Assembly: GCA_020351895.1 (NCBI GenBank)
Contig: CP070672.1
Location: forward strand, 1,336,226-1,355,483
From: Thermoplasmata archaeon
GTDB lineage: Archaea > Thermoplasmatota > Thermoplasmata > GCA-020350865
Reading direction: 5' to 3'
Length of the DNA: 19,258 nucleotides
The notes under the pieces are model-generated. The model was not told the origin of the DNA. It saw only the letters and a list, made by a program, of their open reading frames with translations, and made no database searches. The position numbers were made by a program, and so were the translations under genes. Shown piece by piece: positions 1 to 5,781 of the stretch. How positions within the stretch are numbered: position 1 is the stretch's first letter; the number at the start of each line of letters is the position of its first letter.

Positions 1-102
1 TTAATTTGTCTATTCTATTATAAAACCCCGAATAATTTATAATGTTCCAATCAAACCTAAATACAAAATATCTACCCCTAAATCTTACTATTAAACCGAT
101 GA

Positions 103-110
103 TTTATATC
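103..110 (+). promoter_or_regulatory. Possible TATA box upstream of the Roadblock gene
   Basis: TTTATATC resembles the archaeal TATA element bound by TBP. It lies in the AT-rich 245-base stretch before the first gene. It is about 135 bases ahead of that gene's ATG, so it would imply a leader of roughly 110 bases, long for an archaeon. I saw no better box closer to the gene and no other convincing element in positions 1-245. Confidence 0.22.
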
Positions 111-245
111 TGAGTTTCATTATTTTTATTCGAGAAAAACAGAACGAAATGTTTATCAACAATAACATCATTAAGGTGTCATATCCTATGATTGAATAAG
201 GTTTGAGCAGTGTTTGGATGGACTTGATTTGGAGCTGAAACACTT

Positions 246-605
246 ATGATTGATAATGCCCGTGTGAATGATATTCTTGGAGAATTGAACAACAATTCAG
301 AGGTAATCAGCTCTGTTGTGGTCTCAAGAAGTGGCATGCATATAGCAGGGAATCCCCCCGAGGGAGTTCATCTGGAAACGTTTGTAGCCATGTCAGCCAT
401 ACTTCTAGGCTCTGCTGAGACAGCAATCACAGAGCTAAAGGGGGAGCTAGAGGACGTTTTAGTGGAATTGGACAGATCAAGGATAATAGTGGACAGCGCA
501 GGCAACAAGGGCCTCTTGGTTGTGGTTACAAACACGAAAGATAACTTTGATTCTCTTCACTCAAAGGTCAAAAAGGCAGCAAAGGACCTATCTGAAGTGC
601 TCTGA
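246..605 (+). CDS. Roadblock/LC7 domain protein
   Basis: This is a 119-residue single-domain protein of the Roadblock/LC7 (MglB-like) family. Such proteins form dimers and usually bind or regulate small Ras-like GTPases in prokaryotes. The visible pattern fits the family: an N-terminal helix, a strand pair around VISSVVVSRSGMHIAG (residues 20-35), a central helix rich in small residues (about 47-65), a strand pair around LVELDRSRIIVDSAG and LLVVVTNT, and a C-terminal amphipathic helix. The full length matches a lone Roadblock domain. The ATG is preceded by GGAG at 231-234, a somewhat long spacing of about 11 bases. No GTPase gene is adjacent, so its partner is unknown. The gene is monocistronic as far as the window shows. 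The family is clear; the process it serves cannot be read from the context. Confidence 0.85.
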   Translation: MIDNARVNDILGELNNNSEVISSVVVSRSGMHIAGNPPEGVHLETFVAMSAILLGSAETAITELKGELEDVLVELDRSRIIVDSAGNKGLLVVVTNTKDNFDSLHSKVKKAAKDLSEVL

Positions 606-618
606 TTCCTTATTATAC

Positions 619-628
619 GGTTTTTTTC
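619..628 (+). terminator. Poly-T transcription terminator after the Roadblock gene
   Basis: A run of seven T (621-627) preceded by GG lies 15 bases after the stop codon. Archaeal RNA polymerase terminates at such T-tracts without needing a hairpin. It fits the end of a monocistronic transcript and separates this gene from the converging prenyltransferase gene. A weak inverted repeat (GCTCA 656-660 with TGAGC 670-674) lies nearby and could serve the opposite strand. Confidence 0.5.
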
Positions 629-682
629 TCAATAAGATTGCCAAAGTTTTATAATGCTCACTCAAGAAATGAGCCATCAATT

Positions 683-1612
683 CTACCATATCAGATAAAG
701 GCTGGAAAAACTCAATTGGAGGGTCATCAGCATCAAATAATAATGAAGCCAGGAGGGAGAGTTTTCCCCTTTTTTTCTCGGTTTTGACAGGTTCTTTAGG
801 TTTATGTTGAGGTAGATACCGTATACCACGAATATTGTGAGGTATATTGCGGTATGGGGGAGAATACCAAGCAAAACTCCAACAGGAATCAATACGAAGG
901 GAAGCACAAAAAAGGGACCCGTGATTCTGGCTGCCTTCTCATTACCATAAAGAACAGGTAGGGTTTTCATTCCGTATTTCTTGTCCCCCTCCACCTCGGT
1001 GAAGTCCTTTGTACCGCATGCGCCGACAAGGAAGATAAAAAGGATCATCCCTATAAACCAAAGGGTAGGCTCGAAAGGATTGCTGAAAGAATAAACGACC
1101 CAGCCTGCTAAAACGAACAACCAGCTCTGGCAAAAAGCAATTGTCATATTCGATATTAGGAACCTTTTTTTGAGCTGTATGGGCGGTGTTGAGTAAAGGG
1201 TTGTTATCATCAAGCATAGAACTGTGACCATAAAAAATGGTATTGAGATGAAGAATGCCACAACAAGGCCTATGGCATATACAATATAGGCAAATCTTAG
1301 AGCCTCCTTGATCGTGAGTTTTCCCGATGGTATAGGGCGCTCGGGTCTGTTGATTCTATCCACCTCCAGGTCTGTTACCTGGTTGTATGCATTACTTGCA
1401 CCGTTAAAAATAGAATACAAAATCGCACCTATAATCAATGGAATGAAATTGAATTCTGCCCAGGTTTGGATCGGAGAATTAATGGACAACCTACCATAGA
1501 ATCCCAGGGCCAAGAGCCCACCTGAGATAACACCGACTCCAGGTGGTATCATTGTGAAAGGGCGGATGAGTTGGACATAGATATCGATTTTTTCCCTAAT
1601 TCTATGGGACAT
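683..1612 (-). CDS. ubiA: UbiA-family prenyltransferase, probably archaeal ether-lipid (DGGGP) synthase
   Basis: A 309-residue polytopic membrane protein of the UbiA superfamily, which transfers a polyprenyl group from its diphosphate to an acceptor at the membrane. Both Mg-diphosphate binding motifs are visible: NQVTDLEVDRINRPERP at residues 77-93 (N77, D81, D85) and DFTEVEGDKKYGMKTLP at 203-219 (D203, D210). About eight or nine hydrophobic segments surround them. In archaea the commonest member is (S)-2,3-di-O-geranylgeranylglyceryl phosphate synthase, which adds the second chain of the membrane lipid; the length suits this, but quinone-type or other UbiA enzymes cannot be excluded. The open frame runs on to 1777, but the ATG at 1612 is chosen because AGGTGG (1623-1628) sits 10 bases ahead and the longer form would overlap the sulfatase gene. 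It starts 17 bases after the sulfatase stop, so the two are probably cotranscribed. Confidence 0.85.
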   Translation of the reverse strand: MSHRIREKIDIYVQLIRPFTMIPPGVGVISGGLLALGFYGRLSINSPIQTWAEFNFIPLIIGAILYSIFNGASNAYNQVTDLEVDRINRPERPIPSGKLTIKEALRFAYIVYAIGLVVAFFISIPFFMVTVLCLMITTLYSTPPIQLKKRFLISNMTIAFCQSWLFVLAGWVVYSFSNPFEPTLWFIGMILFIFLVGACGTKDFTEVEGDKKYGMKTLPVLYGNEKAARITGPFFVLPFVLIPVGVLLGILPHTAIYLTIFVVYGIYLNINLKNLSKPRKKGENSPSWLHYYLMLMTLQLSFSSLYLIW

Positions 1613-1629
1613 GTACAGTCTACCACCTA

Positions 1630-2925
1630 TTATCTTAAATTCGATATTTTCGTTGATACTCCAACATCGGAAATATACCCCAAGGCTCTGAGACGCTCCA
1701 TGATTTCCTGTGTTTCTGTGTCTTGGCCAATGACGTCTTTCTGTTTGTGGCCCGCGTAATATGATTCTGCCTCGCATCTTGCCCTCTCAACGAATATCTT
1801 TTCCTCAAGTGATAGATCGCTTATTCGATTTTCTTCCTCTTTTGGGTCTTTTAGTAGGTCATAGAACTCTTCCTCTAAAGTTGTCTGATTTATTATGTAT
1901 TTGAACCTCTCTGACCTGATGGATTGAAGGGCACCAGGGCCCCTAAAAAGAAACAGGTCTTCTATGTAAGTCTTAAATCCGTTGGTTTTTTCACCATATA
2001 TTAAAGGAATTAGATGGTTTCCGTCCAAAATAGCAGGTGTTTTTATCCTCAATAGCCTCAAAAGGGTGGGAAAGATATCAATATGTCTCACTGGATCGTC
2101 TATCACAATATTTCTTGGTAGATCCCTGTCTTTTATTATCAAGGGAACCCTAATGTCAGGCTCGTACATCGTGGTATGCTGTGGGTATGTTACATTCTCC
2201 CTCCATGGAATTGGTGGCAATTCTCTTTCACCCAAAGTTGTTCCATGATCCGCTGTAATAACCAGGGTAGTATCGTCATAAATTCCGTTCTTTTGAAGGG
2301 TTCTTATGATTGTAGATATGAACCTATCATCGCATAATTTGATTTTTTCATCATAGTAACCGTACTCGGATCTCGGGCTGTCACGATCTATTAAACCCAT
2401 TTCCAAAAGTTGCCTCTCAGAGCCTTCATGGGTATGAAAGAAATGTCCAAAAACAAAGAAACTCTCGTGGAGATTATCCTCGATCCACTCTATAGCCCTA
2501 TCTATCCACCAGTTTCCCCAGGGAAAACGAACATCAGGATGGTTTGGATCCTTGTAAGAATGCAGTTCCCACATGAACTCGTACCCCTCCTTTGGCTCGT
2601 CAAAAACATCGAAGCCCAAGGAGAAACCCACGTCGGCTCCCAACATGCTGTTTCCAACAAAACCAGCGGTTTTATACCCCTCGTTTCTTAGTATTTTTGG
2701 TAATGTCTGAGAATCGAATTTGTCAAAAGGACCTCTCAGGTTGTGGGAGGGGGGGTATAGGCCGCTCAGTAATGAGGCATGGCTTACAGGGGTAAGTATG
2801 GAGGTGGCAATACAAGTTTTGAAACGAACTCCCTCAAGGGCAATCCTATCGATATTACCTGTGTTGATTTTTTTATAGCCGTAGCATGAGATATGATCTG
2901 CCCTTACCTCATCCATGGTGATCAA
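1630..2925 (-). CDS. Sulfatase-like hydrolase (alkaline phosphatase superfamily), 5' end frameshifted
   Basis: The open frame gives 431 residues from a TTG codon. The fold is that of sulfatases and related phospho/sulfo-ester hydrolases: metal-binding Asp in LITMDEVRADHISCYGY (D5), nucleophile region LTPVSHASLLSGLYPPSH (T45-H49), HFFHTHEG (161-168), the metal pair in TADHGTTLGE (D226, H227), and a typical C-terminal segment ending EEEFYDLLKDPKEEENR. Thr45 stands where formylglycine-dependent sulfatases have Cys or Ser, so it may act as a direct nucleophile on a phosphate ester or another substrate; the true substrate is unknown. No signal peptide is visible, suggesting a cytoplasmic enzyme. 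The TTG start would cut into the first core strand (NLILITMD). The natural start appears to be an ATG at 2990 in another frame, joined through a T-run (see separate entry). First gene of a pair with the prenyltransferase. Confidence 0.82.
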   Translation of the reverse strand: MITMDEVRADHISCYGYKKINTGNIDRIALEGVRFKTCIATSILTPVSHASLLSGLYPPSHNLRGPFDKFDSQTLPKILRNEGYKTAGFVGNSMLGADVGFSLGFDVFDEPKEGYEFMWELHSYKDPNHPDVRFPWGNWWIDRAIEWIEDNLHESFFVFGHFFHTHEGSERQLLEMGLIDRDSPRSEYGYYDEKIKLCDDRFISTIIRTLQKNGIYDDTTLVITADHGTTLGERELPPIPWRENVTYPQHTTMYEPDIRVPLIIKDRDLPRNIVIDDPVRHIDIFPTLLRLLRIKTPAILDGNHLIPLIYGEKTNGFKTYIEDLFLFRGPGALQSIRSERFKYIINQTTLEEEFYDLLKDPKEEENRISDLSLEEKIFVERARCEAESYYAGHKQKDVIGQDTETQEIMERLRALGYISDVGVSTKISNLR

Positions 2926-2944
2926 TATCAGGTTTTTCTTGTCT

Positions 2945-3003
2945 ATAAAAACACCCCCGGTAATTCCTCTAGAATCTTAAATTCATTCATTTAGAATCCT
3001 CCT
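2945..3003 (-). other. Out-of-frame 5' end of the sulfatase gene with its Shine-Dalgarno site
   Basis: On the minus strand a full AGGAGG (2998-3003) stands seven bases before an ATG (2988-2990). That frame reads MNEFKILEELPGVFL and stops at 2943-2945. The sulfatase frame continues upstream of its TTG as DKKNLILITMDEV without any ATG, GTG or TTG start. Adding one T to the T5 run (A5 on the plus strand, 2947-2951) joins the two frames into MNEFKILEELPGVFF-IDKKNLILITMDEV and gives a 453-residue protein with a complete first strand. A homopolymer error or a real one-base deletion is the simplest explanation; recoding at the T-run is less likely. Confidence 0.65.
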
Positions 3004-3231
3004 TTTTTTACCATCAAGAGATGAATTGGAATGGCGAATCATATTTTTTCTGGTTTACATGTCAATCAAAAAATTGCATTTATGTAAATAGACGTATATT
3101 TTATTGAAAATGGCCATAAAATAGCCCTCTAAAAGCATGGAGCAGGGATTTTTCTTAAAAATTGTTTTAAAGGAGAAGGTTATTACCCCCTCTGACATCT
3201 CGTCCAATCATGGGACTCGGAGAAGAATCAC
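3004..3231. promoter_or_regulatory. Divergent promoter region, sulfatase pair / ATP synthase operon
   Basis: This AT-rich stretch must hold the promoters of both the leftward sulfatase-prenyltransferase pair and the rightward ATP synthase operon. Leftward, AAAAAATATG (minus strand, about 3041-3050) lies some 40 bases ahead of the sulfatase Shine-Dalgarno site. Rightward candidates are TATATTTTAT (3095-3104) and the sequence around TTCTTAAAAATTG (3152-3164); I cannot decide between them. GGAG at 3219-3222 is the ribosome binding site of atpH. No operator or hairpin stands out. Confidence 0.4.
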
Positions 3232-3546
3232 ATGGCACAGAAAGAGATAGAGGCTGTTAAGAAAACCGAAAAGAAGGCCCTGGATATAATAGCAAACGCG
3301 CAGAAGGAGGCAGAGACCATAATCAAGAGCGCCAAAGCCACAGGGGAGACAACCAATAAACAGCAGGTCACAAAGTTCAAAGAAGAAATAAAGCTGCAAA
3401 AAGAAGAGGCAGAAAAGCAGATAAAGGCAGAGGCAGAGGGTATAAAAGAGCAGGGAGAAAATGAGGCGAAGGAGATACAAAAAGAGGGAACCTCCCGGCT
3501 TGAAAACGCGGTATCACATATAGTCCAGAGGGTTGTTGAGACATAA
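3232..3546 (+). CDS. atpH: A-type ATP synthase subunit H (peripheral stalk)
   Basis: A 104-residue, almost wholly alpha-helical, highly charged protein. It forms one long coiled coil rich in K, E and A, with alanine-rich heptads such as NAQKEAETIIKSAK (residues 23-36) and a short C-terminal tail ENAVSHIVQRVVET. This matches archaeal subunit H (often called G in bacterial V/A enzymes), which pairs with subunit E to form the peripheral stalks that hold the A3B3 head against rotation. The length is usual for the family. The ATG at 3232 has GGAG nine bases upstream. It is the first gene of the operon, followed 31 bases later by subunit I. The family is too low in complexity to be sure from sequence alone, but position makes the call firm. 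Confidence 0.9.
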   Translation: MAQKEIEAVKKTEKKALDIIANAQKEAETIIKSAKATGETTNKQQVTKFKEEIKLQKEEAEKQIKAEAEGIKEQGENEAKEIQKEGTSRLENAVSHIVQRVVET

Positions 3547-3577
3547 ACCCAAGGTAAATCTAGGAGGGAGAAACCGT

Positions 3578-5767
3578 TTGCTGTATCCAGAGGAGATGAA
3601 AGAGATTTCCATCATTGTCCACGATGATTACGTGGATGGACTGGTAAGAAGTCTTCACGAATCAGGTCTGATAGAGACCATAGATGTTGGCAAATCAGGG
3701 AAGGATTTTACTGAATTGCTCGCCCAGTCCAAGGCTCCGAAAATTGCAGTCAAATGCGCAGACCTTGAGATGCAGCTGAACAAGATCATCGAGATACTGG
3801 ATCGGGCGAAGGATGAGGGGCCAAAAACCTTAAAAGAGATAATAAATGAATTCTTATCACCATCACCACCTCCCAAGTACAAGGTCAAGCTAAAGAGCGC
3901 TTTTGAGGCCCAGGAGAGTGCATCAGAGCTTATATTCAAGTTGGAGCCCAAGGTTATACAGATAGAGAGGAAGCTCGAGGAGGTCTCAGAGGAACTGGCA
4001 TCATTGGCAGAACATAAGAAGCAGATTTCGACCCTGGCTACCCTTGACTTGAGGCTGGATTACCTTGGAGAAAGCGAATACTTGATACTGAAGGCCGGCA
4101 CCACAACGGACGTCGATAGGCTACAGGATGCCCTGAAGAAGGTGCCCGATTCCATGGTTTTTATATCGCAGGTAGAGAAGAAGCTTTACTGTGTTGCAGT
4201 ACTGGCGCATATTGAGGACAAGGAAGCCCTGGAAAGTGCTTTGAAGGGTGTTTTCTCGGGATATTCCCTTCCTGATTATAAGGGAAAGCCGAAGGAAGCC
4301 ATTGAAGTAATAGATAATAGAACCAGAGAGCTTGATGAGCAAAAAAAATCTCTTTGGAATGAATTGAAGAATCTTAGGAAGGAAAACATGAAAGAGCTTC
4401 TGATTCTAAGGGAGGAAATCGGCATCTTCAAGGCCAGGGGGGAGGCCATAGCGAGGTTCGGAAGAACCGATTCCACGAGCGTGATCATGGGTTGGGCTCC
4501 AGTTCGAAATATAGATAACCTGAAGAGGATGGTTGAAACCGAGACCGATTCTATGGCCTATCTTCACATAAGTGATCCAGATGATTCAGATGAAACACCG
4601 ATTTTCCGAAAGAATCCAAGATGGGCAAGACCCTTTGAGATGCTCACGGAGATGTTCGCACTTCCGCAATATCATGAGGTGGATCCTACCATAATCCTTG
4701 CACCAGTGTTCGTATTGTATTTTGGTCTCATGCTGGGCGATGCCATTTACGGCGCCCTTGTACTTGTTGCGGGATTGCTGATTTACAAGGGTCAAGGAAA
4801 AGTGAGCAAGAGCATGCACGACATGGGCATTATATTATCCAGTATAGGTTTCTCAGGAGTAATTTTCGGTATTATTCAAGGGACATATCTCGGGCCCCTA
4901 AACGATGATAATCCATTGACTGCCCTTCTTGTGCCCCTTGGAGCAGAAAGGCTCATAGTTCTTGATTCCATGAATAATCCCATTCCCCTGCTGCAGCTGG
5001 CCCTGATCATTGGACTTGTACATTTAAATCTAGGGCTGATTTTAGCTGTCTGGCAGAACTCGAGAATAAGAGCCTATGAGGACATTCTTCTCTCCCAGGT
5101 CTCCTGGTTCTTTCTGCAGTTTGCTGGGATAGTGGTATTCGGTGAATTCTTTGGGTGGTTCAGCTTTCCGATTTTCATAAAGATTCCCGCCTACATCTGC
5201 GGTTTGGCGGGATTGATCATGGTATTCATGCAGAAAGGGGAGGCGACCCCCGAAGGAAAGAGAAAAAGAAAAGGTCCCTTGGCCTTCTTTGACATAACCG
5301 GTTTTATCGGTAATTGGCTTTCCTACGCAAGGATACTTGCCCTGGGATTGGCCACTGCAGGAATCGCCATGACCATAAACATCGTGGCAATACTTTTTAA
5401 GGATCTTTTAAGTGCCATGACCGCCATTGTATGCACAGGTGTTCTTCTCATTGGCTTGGTACTTCTTGTTGTTGGGTATCAGAAGCAAAAAACACCCATG
5501 AAGGTTTTTTCCATACTTTTCATATTAATCGGGGCTTTGGGTGCAATCGGCGCCATGGCCGTGGCAATAGCCCTGATTTTGTTCTTGATTTTGGTTATAG
5601 CGCATATTCTAAACGCCGTGTTACAGGCATTGGGTGGTTTCATCCATGCCCTTAGACTGCATTATGTGGAATTCTTCGGCCAATTCTACTCAGGTGGTGG
5701 AAGCAGGTTCTCCCCTTTCACGACCGAGAGAGAATATACTGTGGTCGAAAAAACCGATAAAAGATGA
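3578..5767 (+). CDS. atpI: A-type ATP synthase subunit I (stator a-subunit)
   Basis: A 729-residue protein: a cytoplasmic half (residues 1 to about 365) with coiled-coil stretches that bind the peripheral stalks, then a membrane half forming the stator ion channel. Family landmarks are HEVDPTIILAPVFVLYFGLM (366-385) followed by LGDAIYG, the essential Arg in NWLSYARILALGLATAG (R585), and GGFIHALRLHYVEFFGQFY near the C-terminus. Between R585 and the conserved HILNAV segment lie about 90 residues, where I would expect roughly 45-50. The excess is hydrophobic with a basic KQKTPMK loop, so it looks like an added transmembrane hairpin (about 612-670). The frame is open from a TTG at 3533 inside atpH, but TTG at 3578 is chosen: AGGAGG at 3562-3567 gives ideal spacing, and MLYPEEMKEI matches usual starts of the family. 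Its stop precedes the atpK start by 14 bases. Confidence 0.93.
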   Translation: MLYPEEMKEISIIVHDDYVDGLVRSLHESGLIETIDVGKSGKDFTELLAQSKAPKIAVKCADLEMQLNKIIEILDRAKDEGPKTLKEIINEFLSPSPPPKYKVKLKSAFEAQESASELIFKLEPKVIQIERKLEEVSEELASLAEHKKQISTLATLDLRLDYLGESEYLILKAGTTTDVDRLQDALKKVPDSMVFISQVEKKLYCVAVLAHIEDKEALESALKGVFSGYSLPDYKGKPKEAIEVIDNRTRELDEQKKSLWNELKNLRKENMKELLILREEIGIFKARGEAIARFGRTDSTSVIMGWAPVRNIDNLKRMVETETDSMAYLHISDPDDSDETPIFRKNPRWARPFEMLTEMFALPQYHEVDPTIILAPVFVLYFGLMLGDAIYGALVLVAGLLIYKGQGKVSKSMHDMGIILSSIGFSGVIFGIIQGTYLGPLNDDNPLTALLVPLGAERLIVLDSMNNPIPLLQLALIIGLVHLNLGLILAVWQNSRIRAYEDILLSQVSWFFLQFAGIVVFGEFFGWFSFPIFIKIPAYICGLAGLIMVFMQKGEATPEGKRKRKGPLAFFDITGFIGNWLSYARILALGLATAGIAMTINIVAILFKDLLSAMTAIVCTGVLLIGLVLLVVGYQKQKTPMKVFSILFILIGALGAIGAMAVAIALILFLILVIAHILNAVLQALGGFIHALRLHYVEFFGQFYSGGGSRFSPFTTEREYTVVEKTDKR

Positions 5768-5781
5768 GTGGAGGTTCCGAA

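Noticed and set aside
1613..1777. N-terminal extension of the prenyltransferase frame to 1777
   Set aside because: It overlaps the sulfatase C-terminus, has low-complexity basic content unlike the family, and a good AGGTGG site precedes the ATG at 1612.
3533..3577. Earlier TTG start of subunit I overlapping atpH
   Set aside because: The second TTG at 3578 has a perfect AGGAGG site at proper spacing and gives the usual family N-terminus.
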